Source: a virus
DNA: 23,061 bases
IMG/VR virus record: IMGVR_UViG_3300027302_000032
Location: 1 to 23,061 of that record
Reading direction: 5' to 3' (one strand)
Within the stretch, counting starts at the first letter, position 1. Each line of letters starts with the position of its first letter. The notes under the pieces are model-generated. The model searched no databases and was not told the DNA's origin. It worked only from the letters and a program-made list of their open reading frames with translations. A program made the translations under genes and the position numbers. Below, in pieces: positions 1 through 7,480 of the stretch.

Positions 1-746
1 GCTTGGGGCAGTGCAGGTTGCGCACCCGTCTCAGCCTTAGACGGCACCATCTTGAAGTCGATGGCGTTCTTGGCATCTTCGGTCACGCTCTGTGCCTTGG
101 CCAGGGCCCACTCCTCTTGCGACAGGGGGCGCACAGCGCGGAACTTCATGACCGGCACAGCTTCGCTGGTGTCAAAGCGGGCTTCGGTCACCAAGCCAGT
201 GATGGGGATGCCATGACCTGACAGGAACTTACCAAACGCTTGCAGGGGCATCTTCTCGCCTTCAGCCTTACCGAAGTACGACTTGGCGGGCACCGACAGG
301 CGATAGATATTGCCGCCGATGTCATGCTCCAATGCAACAGCAAGACGCTTGCTGAAACGGCATGCACGGGCTTTGCCTTCACCGGAACCTTCGATGTTCT
401 GGGGGCAGGTAGCGCATGCAGAGCTTTGCGGGTTGACCACTTCTGGCTCGGGCTTCACGCCTTCGGCAGACCAGCAGGCAGGCTTGATGTCTTTGCCTTC
501 TTCATATTTCTCGGCGTAGTAGGTGCGTGAGACGCCCTTGCCACTGGCGATGATGACGAAGTTCATTGCGCGGTCCTCATTGCGTGCGACCTCTTCGCCG
601 CCTACGACCATACGCCACACACCGCCCTTGATGGAGATTTGCTTGCCGCCGGAGCTGCCTGCAATATCTTTGGTTGTGGAGTCCTGCTGGTCGCGCAGGT
701 AGTCGGGGATCATGGAACCGGATTGGAAAAGTGCAATGTTACTCAT
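1..746 (-). CDS. Conserved phage-type protein with a four-cysteine cluster, 3' end cut by the window
   Basis: The reading frame is open from an ATG at 746 to the window edge (at least 248 codons), so the C-terminus is missing. The start is MSNIALFQSG, preceded by an AAGGAAAT-type ribosome site. Four cysteines at about residues 91, 111, 114 and 129 (PAC, ACATC and RAC contexts) could bind zinc. Predicted content is mixed beta and alpha, with no signal peptide or membrane segment. It is the last gene seen downstream of the promoter at 1287-1314 and of the helicase and polymerase genes, so a DNA-metabolism role such as single-strand DNA binding is possible. That role is inferred from position only; I do not recognise the family. 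Confidence 0.8.
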   Translation of the reverse strand, partial: MSNIALFQSGSMIPDYLRDQQDSTTKDIAGSSGGKQISIKGGVWRMVVGGEEVARNEDRAMNFVIIASGKGVSRTYYAEKYEEGKDIKPACWSAEGVKPEPEVVNPQSSACATCPQNIEGSGEGKARACRFSKRLAVALEHDIGGNIYRLSVPAKSYFGKAEGEKMPLQAFGKFLSGHGIPITGLVTEARFDTSEAVPVMKFRAVRPLSQEEWALAKAQSVTEDAKNAIDFKMVPSKAETGAQPALPQ

Positions 747-764
747 GGTGATTTCCTTTGTTGA

Positions 765-1160
765 TTAAGAGGCCCTACGGACCGTGATTGAGTACCGTGA
801 CTCAACATTCATACCCTCAGGCATCTTGTCAGGATTTGAGGATAAGAATTCTTTGAACGCTGTCTGCGCTACTCGGCGTTCGAGCAGTTCAGGCGCGTCA
901 TTATCTCTGATGAATTGGTACATCTTGTCCCAGTCTGAAGTCCAGTACCGGGTTTTGATCGAGCGACGGAATGAACCGTGCTGTGTTTTTCCGCCATCTT
1001 GGCCGGTAGTTTTGCAAAGCTCCAGCAGCTCTTGCTCAATGGCACCCAACTGTTCGTCAAGGGCACCAAGCTCAGCTTCCATCTGCTTGGCTTTCATTTC
1101 TTTTGCGTCCCTGATCTTGATGTAGACCTGGACTAATTTGTCGGCATTTATGTCTGACAT
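765..1160 (-). CDS. Hypothetical coiled-coil phage protein
   Basis: 131 residues starting MSDINADKLV at the ATG at 1160, which has a GGAGAAACCC ribosome site directly upstream. The frame is open further upstream to 1301, but that stretch contains the promoter and looks like leader sequence. Residues about 15-50 are charged and heptad-like (KEMKAKQMEAELGALDEQLG), predicting a coiled coil; the C-terminal half is a compact alpha/beta stretch rich in W, Y and R. The arrangement loosely recalls small phage nuclease-inhibitor or DNA-binding proteins, but no family motif is certain. It is the first gene after the consensus promoter at 1287-1314, and the cysteine-cluster gene follows 18 bp downstream. 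Confidence 0.8.
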   Translation of the reverse strand: MSDINADKLVQVYIKIRDAKEMKAKQMEAELGALDEQLGAIEQELLELCKTTGQDGGKTQHGSFRRSIKTRYWTSDWDKMYQFIRDNDAPELLERRVAQTAFKEFLSSNPDKMPEGMNVESRYSITVRRAS

Positions 1161-1286
1161 GGGTTTCTCCTGGGTGATTTGCGTTGAACTAGGTGTGGGG
1201 CGCTCACATGAAGCAGTGTCGCGGCGCTGTTGCACTCTGATACATTGATGCCGCACGGCGCTAACCCGTTTCGCCCCACAATTAAA

Positions 1287-1314
1287 ATTATACAGTGTCA
1301 AATACCTTTGTCAA
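1287..1314 (-). promoter_or_regulatory. Perfect-consensus sigma-70-type promoter
   Basis: On the minus strand TTGACA (1314-1309) is followed by a 16-bp spacer and TATAAT (1292-1287), both exact consensus boxes. The predicted start of transcription is near 1280, leaving a roughly 120-nt leader before the ATG at 1160. The -35 box and spacer lie inside the 3' end of the metallopeptidase-like gene, whose stop codon is at 1298-1300. A second TTGACA at 1303-1298 sits only 5 bp from the -10 box and is mis-spaced. None of the CTAACNGTTAG palindromes is near, so this promoter may be constitutive or differently controlled. Confidence 0.85.
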
Positions 1315-1711
1315 GCCGGCGCGCGTATTCAGCCATAAGTTCTTGGCTGATGGACTGAATGCCGTAGGCTTCCTGTTCTATGCCGGGGGACTTCTCGCCT
1401 ATGCGCTCGCAGTAGTCCTGCCACACATGCACTGCCTCATGGACTAGCAGGCCTGCAATCTCGATAGGGGTGCGGCCTTCGCAGCTTCGTATACACACAA
1501 TGCAAGCCCGCTCGTTCTTGGCGCTAATCAAGTGGTGGGTAGTAGCGTCTGCCTGCGGGGTTGCAATCCAGTCGCAACGCTCTTTGATTCGCAAATGGTG
1601 CAGGGCTTCGTGAAACTCATCTTCACTCAGGCACAGTGTGAGGAACGGGCCAGGGTGCGCTATGCGGCGGTCCAGCCATTCAAATTTTGATTCGGGTTTT
1701 TTGGGTTTCAT
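1298..1711 (-). CDS. Putative zinc metallopeptidase-like protein (HExxH)
   Basis: 137 residues. The motif HEAVH at residues 91-95 matches the HExxH zinc-binding and catalytic motif, and acidic residues in GIEQEAYG (about 110-117) could supply the third zinc ligand, as in gluzincin-like folds. Protein length is small, so it is a minimal peptidase domain or an inactive relative; substrate unknown. The ATG at 1711 overlaps the TGA of the helicase gene by 4 nt (ATGA) with GGAAATCG upstream, so translation is probably coupled. The 3' end carries the promoter for the next genes. Confidence 0.75.
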   Translation of the reverse strand: MKPKKPESKFEWLDRRIAHPGPFLTLCLSEDEFHEALHHLRIKERCDWIATPQADATTHHLISAKNERACIVCIRSCEGRTPIEIAGLLVHEAVHVWQDYCERIGEKSPGIEQEAYGIQSISQELMAEYARRLDKGI

Positions 1712-3246
1712 TCGATTTCCTGTTTGTATAGTTCGACTAGGCTCAAATGCATGTCAACTTTGTTTTGCAGAAGGCTGTACATTCTGCGCTCAACCGGACT
1801 GCCTTGCAAGTGCGTGACGGTGACATTGTGCTTCTGGCCTGCGCGGTGGGCGCGTGAGTTGGCCTGGATGTAGAGCTCTGTGGAGGCTATTGGACCCCAC
1901 CAGACAACTTGGTCAGCGCGGGTTAGGGTAATCCCGTGGGCGGTTGCTTGTGGCACCAACAACAGAATGCGCGGGTCGTCTTCGGTTTGGAACTGTTTGA
2001 TGATCTCGCCTCGCCGAGTAGCGGACACGTCACCGTGGATTGCGTCCACCGTGTACCCATCTTTTATCAACACCTCTTGCAACATCTGCAATGAGTGGCG
2101 GAACGGCATGAACACCAGCACCTTCTGGTCGGTGCCATCAATAACTTCCTTAAGTGCGGCGTAGCGGGTTGCAATGTCAAACTCCACCACGTCACGGTCG
2201 TCAGTGTAGACAGCGCCCTGCGAGATTTGCAGTAGCTTGTTGAGCATAGCCGCCGCATTGGTTGCAGTGATTTCTGCCCCTGCCGCGATCGTCATCATCT
2301 GCTTGCGGATAGCGCCGTAGTACTTGTCCTGTTGAGCGGTGAGCGGCACCTCGCGGGCAGTGAACAGCAGGTCCGGCAGGTCAAGGCATTCCTCTTTGGT
2401 GAACCGAATCGCTGGCTGTAACACCTTATGCACAACGTCCTGTGCGTCACGCTTGGGCGCCCACTTGTACTGCGTGAGCTTGGTCATGACCTTGTCGCGG
2501 AAGGCGCCAAAGAAGCGGGGCACCGAGTCCGGGTTCACGATCTTGGCGAGGCCATACGCATCCAGCGGCGACTGCGATGCAGGCGTGCCAGTCATCAGCC
2601 ACAGGCGCGTGCTAGGCTTTACAAGCGTTGCCAAGGCTTTCCATCTTTCGGTCTGGACACTCTTGATTGCGTTGGCTTCGTCAACGATAATGAGATCGAA
2701 GCCCCCTGCTTGCAGTTCGGGAGTGACTACCTTTACGCCGTCGAAATTGATGATGATGAATTCGTAGTTGCCCTTGACGATCTCTTGGCGCTTGGCCCGT
2801 GAGCCAGTCGCAATCGCCACGGTGCGATGCATCACCGTACGGAACAAGTCAGACCGCCATGCCGTCTCCATGATGGACACCGGGCACACAATCAATACGC
2901 GCTTCACGCGCCCCTGCCGCATCAAGTAGTCGGCCGCCCATGCTGCCGCACTGGTCTTGCCGGTACCAGCCTCATTGAACACATAGCACCGTGGGTGCAT
3001 GGTGAGGAAGTGCGCGGTGTCGCGCTGGTGTTCGAACGGTGTGTACACGCCGGGCCAGTCGTAGCGTCCCAGGATCGGGCTTGGCACGTCTTTGATACCC
3101 AGGTTGCGTAGCAGTTGCACCTCGTCAAAGCCCCAGTTAACCAGCACTTGATCGCCTTCCAACACCTTGCTCTTGGGGATGAGCGCAGTGATCTGCGCCG
3201 GGTTCGGCGCGTTAAAAAGCAGTGCTTTATCTTGAATGATTTGCAT
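1708..3246 (-). CDS. SNF2-family DNA helicase/translocase
   Basis: 512 residues of superfamily 2. Motif I is AGTGKTS (93-99), motif II is DEAN (189-192, in place of DEAH), motif III is MTGTPAS (218-224), and motif VI near residues 465-475 reads NSRAHRAGQ, the signature of the Swi2/Snf2 group. It should couple ATP hydrolysis to movement on double-stranded DNA or to strand separation during phage replication or recombination. The length matches compact phage SNF2 proteins lacking accessory domains. The gene follows a strong terminator-like hairpin (3279-3306) about 30 bp before its ATG, so expression may depend on read-through or antitermination. It is coupled to the metallopeptidase-like gene downstream. 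Confidence 0.93.
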   Translation of the reverse strand: MQIIQDKALLFNAPNPAQITALIPKSKVLEGDQVLVNWGFDEVQLLRNLGIKDVPSPILGRYDWPGVYTPFEHQRDTAHFLTMHPRCYVFNEAGTGKTSAAAWAADYLMRQGRVKRVLIVCPVSIMETAWRSDLFRTVMHRTVAIATGSRAKRQEIVKGNYEFIIINFDGVKVVTPELQAGGFDLIIVDEANAIKSVQTERWKALATLVKPSTRLWLMTGTPASQSPLDAYGLAKIVNPDSVPRFFGAFRDKVMTKLTQYKWAPKRDAQDVVHKVLQPAIRFTKEECLDLPDLLFTAREVPLTAQQDKYYGAIRKQMMTIAAGAEITATNAAAMLNKLLQISQGAVYTDDRDVVEFDIATRYAALKEVIDGTDQKVLVFMPFRHSLQMLQEVLIKDGYTVDAIHGDVSATRRGEIIKQFQTEDDPRILLLVPQATAHGITLTRADQVVWWGPIASTELYIQANSRAHRAGQKHNVTVTHLQGSPVERRMYSLLQNKVDMHLSLVELYKQEIE

Positions 3247-3278
3247 GATTTGCCTGTTGAATAAAAGTTGAACGAACG

Positions 3279-3306
3279 AAAAAAGCTGGGTAGCGAACTA
3301 CCCAGC
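3279..3306 (-). terminator. Rho-independent terminator with UUCG loop
   Basis: On the minus strand a perfect 9-bp stem (GCTGGGTAG / CTACCCAGC) closes a TTCG tetraloop and is followed directly by six T residues (3284-3279). This is a textbook intrinsic terminator. It lies between the HNH gene and the helicase gene, in the 116-bp gap. A second, weaker 6-bp stem (GCCTGG / CCAGGC, 3327-3348) precedes it. No clear promoter is visible between it and the helicase start. Confidence 0.85.
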
Positions 3307-3362
3307 AATACCCATCAGAGGAGAATGCCTGGAAACCCAAAACCAGGCCCCTCAATACTAAA

Positions 3363-3653
3363 TTATTTCTTCCTTTCGCGCTTAGAAATTTGCGATTTCA
3401 GGCCGTTATCTTTTTGCCGTGCGAAGCTACGATTGGCGTTATCTGTGGTAGCCCGCAGGTTGGACAGCTTGGTGGGGTCGCCGCCCTTGGACAGCGCCTT
3501 CTTGTGGTCCACGTCCATGTCCGATGGCAGGTTGCCATGGGCCTTTTCATAGGCACGCCGCGCTTTGTTGCGGTTGGACCGGTTCTTGATCTGTTCAGGG
3601 GTGCCCTGGTACAGGGCGTACTCGCGCTTGTAGTCGCGTGGTTTGGTGGCCAT
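3363..3653 (-). CDS. HNH endonuclease
   Basis: 96 residues starting at the ATG at 3653 with an AGGAGGAACC ribosome site. The C-terminal half holds the beta-beta-alpha-metal pattern: DVDH (47-50), a glycine-rich turn SKGGDP (55-60), N65 in LSNLR, and N74 in DNANRSF. The N-terminus is basic and probably contacts DNA. Small stand-alone HNH proteins in phages act as homing-type nickases or in packaging; position beside the Cas4-like nuclease and polymerase favours DNA processing or homing, which is inference. The terminator at 3279-3306 follows it. Confidence 0.88.
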   Translation of the reverse strand: MATKPRDYKREYALYQGTPEQIKNRSNRNKARRAYEKAHGNLPSDMDVDHKKALSKGGDPTKLSNLRATTDNANRSFARQKDNGLKSQISKRERKK

Positions 3654-3661
3654 GGTTCCTC

Positions 3662-4333
3662 CTAGCGGTGATGGTCACAGGTGGTTACGGGGCAGAACTT
3701 GCACAGGGGCCCCGAGCGTGGGTTCCACACGTTCAGGTTCAGGGCGTTCTCAATAGCACCGGCGCGGCCGGCCCAACGAGAGAGGATGTCAGGCAGGTGG
3801 TCACGCGTGTACTCAGAACGAATGATGTCACCAGCCACCACAAATAGCAAGACGCCCTTGACGGTGTCCACCTCGGGGTAGTGAGCCATAATCATTGCAG
3901 CCATCAGCTCAAGCTGGGCCTTGTCAGCGAAGCGGCTTGACTTGCCCGTCTTGTAGTCTGCTACCCGCGCGACCCGCTTGGGGACGTTGATTGCCATGAA
4001 GTCCGGGACGCCCCGGAACCATACGTCTTTATCAAAAAATCCACACGGGCTAAAGTCAGCTCGGATACCCATTTTTTCCTCGCACTTGATGTCGCCTTCA
4101 ATGGCCGCGAGGGGTTCGATGTATCGCTGGAATTGAGCGAACTGAGGAGGGAGGGGTGTACGGTCTTTGATGTAGTCTTCAAATGCTTTGTGAACTGCTG
4201 TTCCATACAGTGTTGCTTCTGTCTCTGATTGCTTGAACTTCTTGAGGATTCGCACCTCGTTGTACTGGCGGGGGCAGTTTTCGAATTGCTTGATTGACGA
4301 GTACGAGTGGGCGAGTGCCATGGTAGAAGCCAT
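3662..4333 (-). CDS. Cas4/RecB-like PD-(D/E)XK nuclease with putative Fe-S cysteines
   Basis: 223 residues. Nuclease motifs appear in order: H48 in GTAVHKAF, D111 in GVPDFMAI, D126-x-K128 in ADYKTGKS, and Q140 in QLELMA. One cysteine near the N-terminus (C20, ENCPRQY) and three at the C-terminus (C211, C214, C219 in LCKFCPVTTC) reproduce the four-cysteine iron-sulfur layout of Cas4 and AddB-type nucleases. It probably trims DNA ends in phage recombination or replication. The ATG at 4333 has weak AAGG upstream and sits inside an 19-bp palindrome; an alternative ATG at 4321 lacks a ribosome site. There is no CRISPR array here. Confidence 0.88.
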   Translation of the reverse strand: MASTMALAHSYSSIKQFENCPRQYNEVRILKKFKQSETEATLYGTAVHKAFEDYIKDRTPLPPQFAQFQRYIEPLAAIEGDIKCEEKMGIRADFSPCGFFDKDVWFRGVPDFMAINVPKRVARVADYKTGKSSRFADKAQLELMAAMIMAHYPEVDTVKGVLLFVVAGDIIRSEYTRDHLPDILSRWAGRAGAIENALNLNVWNPRSGPLCKFCPVTTCDHHR

Positions 4334-4348
4334 CTAAGCCTTAGATGG
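4330..4348. repeat. Perfect 19-bp palindrome over the start of the Cas4-like gene
   Basis: The sequence reads CCATCTAAG, a central C, then CTTAGATGG, nine paired bases on each side. It covers the start codon of the Cas4-like gene. It resembles the dispersed CTAACNGTTAG element but with CTAAG/CTTAG half-sites, so it could be a diverged copy, a site for a different regulator, or an RNA hairpin hiding the start codon. Confidence 0.6.
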
Positions 4349-4390
4349 TGGATGAGTTGGGATTACTGAGTTTACATCCAGTTGCTGGGT

Positions 4391-6286
4391 TCAGCAATCC
4401 CCATAGCTTTCCCCCATGCCGGACTCGCAGGCAAGCGGCAGATCGGGCGCCCACTTGGGGCGCCAGGACATGCATTGCTCAACGTAAGCCTGGGCAGCAT
4501 CGGCTTCCTCTATCGGGGCGATGCAAGCGATAGCGTCATGCACGGTCAGCACCACAGGGTAGCGCTTTTGTACCCGCAGCATCTGCTCCCCGATGACACA
4601 GCGTGCCACGGCTTGGCAAATGTTTTCTGTAACCAGCCCGCCGTACACCTTGGTGCTGACACCCTTGGATTCGTAGCGCCAGCCAGGGCGCGAATCGCCC
4701 ACCACGCGCTCTTCGGTCACCCGGATGAGGCCTGGGTACTGGATGTGCAACCCGCTTGGCAGGGTGATGCCGATGTCGTCCGTCTTGCACAGGCCCGGGA
4801 TGTCGATCGTGGTCTCGTTGCCATAGTGCAGGGACTCCAGCGCCTTGTTGGCACGCTCCCACAGCTCAGGGATGCGGTTGTACGTCTGCCGGTAGGTCAT
4901 GATGATGGACTTGGCTTCGGCTTCAGACACCTCCACCCCAGCTTGCAGCTTCAGGAACGCCCGCAGCTTGACGTGCCCAACGCCGTAGCCCGCGCCCAAA
5001 ATCACGGTCTTGCCCACTTGCCGTTGGGTCTTGTCCACCTGCGCTATCGGCACGCCATAGATACGGCTTGCCATGATCTTGTACACATCTTCTTTGTCTT
5101 CGAAGGCTTGCACCAAGTCGTACTGCCCAGCCATCCAGGCCAGGGTCCGCGCCTCGATCTGCGAAGAGTCGCAGTCAATCACAACGTGCCCGGGGGGTGC
5201 CTTGATAGCCTTCTTGAGCTTGCCGCCGTACATGCCACGGGCAGGGATGTTTTGCAGGTTGACTTTGTCTTGCCCTGACCAACGCCCGGAGTGGGCGCCG
5301 TAGTACCGCAGGGGCACAGGGAACGCGCCTCGCGTGGACATGCCAATGAAGCGGTCAGTGCGGGTCTCTTCCAGCGTGGTCTTGTGTCCCAGCCGGGCGG
5401 ATACCAACGCCTGCACCTGCTCGTCAGGGTGCTCAGCCAGGGTCTTCATGGCTTCGTCTGTCTTGGCAAACGCGTAGGTCATGCGCCCTGTGGTGGCACT
5501 GAGCTTCATGGGTGGGTCTACATTGGCCAGCCGCAACATCTCCGCAAACTTCTCGTTGGACATCAGCAGCTTCTTGATGCCGTCCATGCCTTCTGAAAAG
5601 ATCATGTGGACAAAGTCAGGGTTCGCCCCTTCCAGCATCTTGTCCCGCAGTTGCTCAAGCAATGCCTCTTTGCGGTCACGCACGTCTTGCAGGTGGGCCT
5701 TCAGCATCTGCCCATCCAGCACCAACCTTGGCTCAATGAAGAGGCGCAGGGTCAGGTCAAGCAGCTTCAGCTCTTGCAGGGGGAAGCCATCGTCAAGATA
5801 CTTCTGGAACAACTGGTACGTCAGGTGCACGTCATTGATACAGTATGCGCCGTAGACCCCCAAGTCGGAGGGGTAGAAGTCAGCGAAGCGCTTACCCATT
5901 GCACGCACAACCTCATCGCCCTTCTCACCAAGTCCGGCACGCTCTGCCTGCGACTTCAGGCTGTGGGATTTCTCATGCGGGTACAGGGCACGCGACATGC
6001 CCATGATGTCTGTCCACGCCTTGGGCTTGATGCCGTAGCGCCACGCCATGATGGCGCCATCGAACGCAGTGTTCTGCGCCACGACCAGCTTGTCCGACCA
6101 GTCAATGGCACTCAGCGCTTCTTCAACGTCAGGCTTGGCGTACCAAACAGTCGGTCCATCGTTGTGCTTGATGGCAACGCCAATGGTCTCAAACTGCGGC
6201 GAGCGCACGTACTCCTCCGTGGTGAGCTTGGTAAGGCTGTACTCGGAAGAGTAGTACGTCTCGAAGTCAATGGTGACAATGTTCAT
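4391..6286 (-). CDS. Family A DNA polymerase with 3'-5' exonuclease domain
   Basis: 631 residues. The proofreading domain shows IDFET (D7, E9), QNTAFD (D76) and YCIND (Y148, D152). The polymerase domain shows GRWSGQDKVNLQNIP (334-348), motif A DSSQIEAR (D373), motif B with R422, K426 and Y434 at the spacing of E. coli Pol I R754/K758/Y766, and motif C TVHDAI (H583, D584). The usual glutamate after the motif C aspartate is alanine (A585). There is no 5'-3' nuclease domain, as in many phage polymerases. This is the replicative polymerase candidate. Its ATG overlaps the TGA of the preceding gene (ATGA), and the gap to the Cas4-like gene downstream is about 57 bp. Confidence 0.96.
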   Translation of the reverse strand: MNIVTIDFETYYSSEYSLTKLTTEEYVRSPQFETIGVAIKHNDGPTVWYAKPDVEEALSAIDWSDKLVVAQNTAFDGAIMAWRYGIKPKAWTDIMGMSRALYPHEKSHSLKSQAERAGLGEKGDEVVRAMGKRFADFYPSDLGVYGAYCINDVHLTYQLFQKYLDDGFPLQELKLLDLTLRLFIEPRLVLDGQMLKAHLQDVRDRKEALLEQLRDKMLEGANPDFVHMIFSEGMDGIKKLLMSNEKFAEMLRLANVDPPMKLSATTGRMTYAFAKTDEAMKTLAEHPDEQVQALVSARLGHKTTLEETRTDRFIGMSTRGAFPVPLRYYGAHSGRWSGQDKVNLQNIPARGMYGGKLKKAIKAPPGHVVIDCDSSQIEARTLAWMAGQYDLVQAFEDKEDVYKIMASRIYGVPIAQVDKTQRQVGKTVILGAGYGVGHVKLRAFLKLQAGVEVSEAEAKSIIMTYRQTYNRIPELWERANKALESLHYGNETTIDIPGLCKTDDIGITLPSGLHIQYPGLIRVTEERVVGDSRPGWRYESKGVSTKVYGGLVTENICQAVARCVIGEQMLRVQKRYPVVLTVHDAIACIAPIEEADAAQAYVEQCMSWRPKWAPDLPLACESGMGESYGDC

Positions 6287-6759
6287 CGTGGTTGTTTTGC
6301 TATGGCGTTGCGTAGATGTTCGTTGATGGGATGGTAATACACCATTGCGTCAGCCCCTTCAGCTTTTAGTGGCGCGGTCTGGAACCCTTGTCCTACCTTC
6401 TTCGGCGTCACCACCACACGCTTGCGCTTCTCTGCCTCTCCAAACACTTGGGCAATCACCCCCGCAGTAAACGCCTGGCGCATCATCTTGCGGTACGCCA
6501 CAAGCAGGGCGGCTTTTTCTTCAGAAGTCAGGTGCAGAAAGCGGGTGTTCGCCTCATTCCCCATCAAGACTTCTTCCAAAGCATCGGCAATGTGCATGAA
6601 GCGGGGCGCGTCATCGCCGTAAGTGTAGTAGCCTGGCTGTCTAATAAAGTCCTCAGGGTTGGACTCCATGCGGTCGATGAGAATCTGCACACCCTCAAGC
6701 ATCTCTGTCTTGGTAGATGTCGAATTGTTCGTAGTTGGATTTGGCGTTTCTGATGTCAT
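6283..6759 (-). CDS. Hypothetical protein coupled to the polymerase
   Basis: About 158 residues from the ATG at 6759 (MTSETPNP), which has a GGGGTG ribosome-site-like stretch upstream. This start overlaps the VRR-NUC gene by 65 nt and gives a low-complexity Thr/Ser/Asn N-terminus. An internal ATG at 6702 would leave an 8-nt overlap (ATGCTTGA) and is a credible alternative. The body is mostly helical with AEEKAA-type charged stretches, and the C-terminus is basic. I do not recognise the family. Its stop overlaps the polymerase ATG by 4 nt, so it is probably co-translated and could be a polymerase accessory protein; that is inference from position. Confidence 0.75.
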   Translation of the reverse strand: MTSETPNPTTNNSTSTKTEMLEGVQILIDRMESNPEDFIRQPGYYTYGDDAPRFMHIADALEEVLMGNEANTRFLHLTSEEKAALLVAYRKMMRQAFTAGVIAQVFGEAEKRKRVVVTPKKVGQGFQTAPLKAEGADAMVYYHPINEHLRNAIAKQPR

Positions 6760-7036
6760 GCAGACACCCCACAAGATAGGTTAAGTTGTTTTCGTTGATG
6801 ACCAATGCCAGACCCCCCGCGCTGTCGATGTGACGTAGCGCGCTGATCTGCAACATGGTGGGCTTGTTGCTTCCTGCCTTTGCTTCGATACCAACGAAGC
6901 GCCCGTCAATGCAGGCAAGGATGTCAGGGGTGCCAGCCTTTGCGTACTGGCCCCCGATGTAGTTCACGGCGTAAGCCTCCGCACCTTTGAGGATGCGGTG
7001 TATCTTGTCTTTGACCTTGGACTCAGGCGTTGCCAC
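6695..7036 (-). CDS. VRR-NUC family nuclease
   Basis: 113 residues starting at a GTG at 7036. The core is GTPDILACIDGRFVGIEAKA (36-54... D38, E51, K53), the PD-(D/E)XK pattern of the VRR-NUC domain, with Q63 in MLQISALRH after it. Phage VRR-NUC proteins are structure-specific nucleases, often annotated as Holliday-junction resolvase-like. It should resolve branched DNA made during replication and recombination. It overlaps the DUF3310 gene upstream by 14 nt and the hypothetical gene downstream by up to 65 nt; no strong ribosome site is seen, so coupling is likely. Confidence 0.9.
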   Translation of the reverse strand: MATPESKVKDKIHRILKGAEAYAVNYIGGQYAKAGTPDILACIDGRFVGIEAKAGSNKPTMLQISALRHIDSAGGLALVINENNLTYLVGCLHDIRNAKSNYEQFDIYQDRDA

Positions 7037-7355
7037 GTTCGAGGTGCTCAGTCAAACGCTCAAGGTAGTGCCGTGCCTTGTACACGTCTTCGATGCCGTT
7101 CTTGTCTTTGTAGCGGGCGATGTACTTGATGACGTTCCCACGCAGGTAGCCTTCGAATTCCTCTGGGGTCATCCATGACTCCATCGCAGTCCAAGGTTGG
7201 ATTGACTTGGCGCGGTAGTGCTCGCCGCCCACCTGCCTGTCGCTGGCAAGCGCTCGGTCTGCCATAGCTTCCATTTGCCTTGCAAGGTCTTCCATCGCCT
7301 CTTTCTCTTCGTCTGTTACTTCTGGGTACGTCAGAATGGTTGGTTGCCCGATCAT
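7023..7355 (-). CDS. DUF3310 family protein
   Basis: 110 residues. The C-terminal 65 residues carry the DUF3310 pattern: QVGGEHY at 41-47, then SIQPWTAMESW, GYLRGNVIKYIARY and DVYKARHYLERL. This small family is very common in phage early regions and is often labelled nucleotide kinase, for which I see no Walker motif, so the biochemical role is open. The N-terminal 40 residues are acidic and helical. The ATG at 7355 overlaps the stop of the 42-residue gene upstream (ATGA), and the 3' end overlaps the VRR-NUC gene. Confidence 0.85.
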   Translation of the reverse strand: MIGQPTILTYPEVTDEEKEAMEDLARQMEAMADRALASDRQVGGEHYRAKSIQPWTAMESWMTPEEFEGYLRGNVIKYIARYKDKNGIEDVYKARHYLERLTEHLERGNA

Positions 7356-7480
7356 AATAGTGCGTCCTCAATCTCTGATAAGTTGTTGCCAGATTGTTTT
7401 TGGTTTTTCGGGAACCGGCTTGGGTCCAGGCGGGTGAACGGCCACCACGCTTGCAGTTCCTGTTGCGTCAGTCGGTGCAT
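7352..7480 (-). CDS. Small 42-residue protein overlapping its neighbour
   Basis: Starts MHRLTQQELQAWWPF at the ATG at 7480, which has an AAAGGAAAAACC ribosome site. It ends in an ATGA overlap with DUF3310. For 113 nt it runs in a different frame inside the 3' end of the 86-residue gene 7368-7628. The strong ribosome site and exact coupling argue that it is real; the overlap argues for caution. Function unknown. Confidence 0.55.
   Translation of the reverse strand: MHRLTQQELQAWWPFTRLDPSRFPKNQKQSGNNLSEIEDALL

Noticed and set aside
1-15. Possible further copy of the palindrome near 30-45 (GTCTCAGCCTTAGAC)
   Set aside because: One mismatch inside the core, different half-sites, and it is within coding sequence; likely chance.
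4382-5278. Long plus-strand ORF (298 codons) opposite the polymerase, and other plus-strand ORFs of 100-280 codons
   Set aside because: All lie antisense to clear minus-strand genes, lack ribosome sites and encode no recognisable motifs; they follow from the codon bias of the opposite strand.
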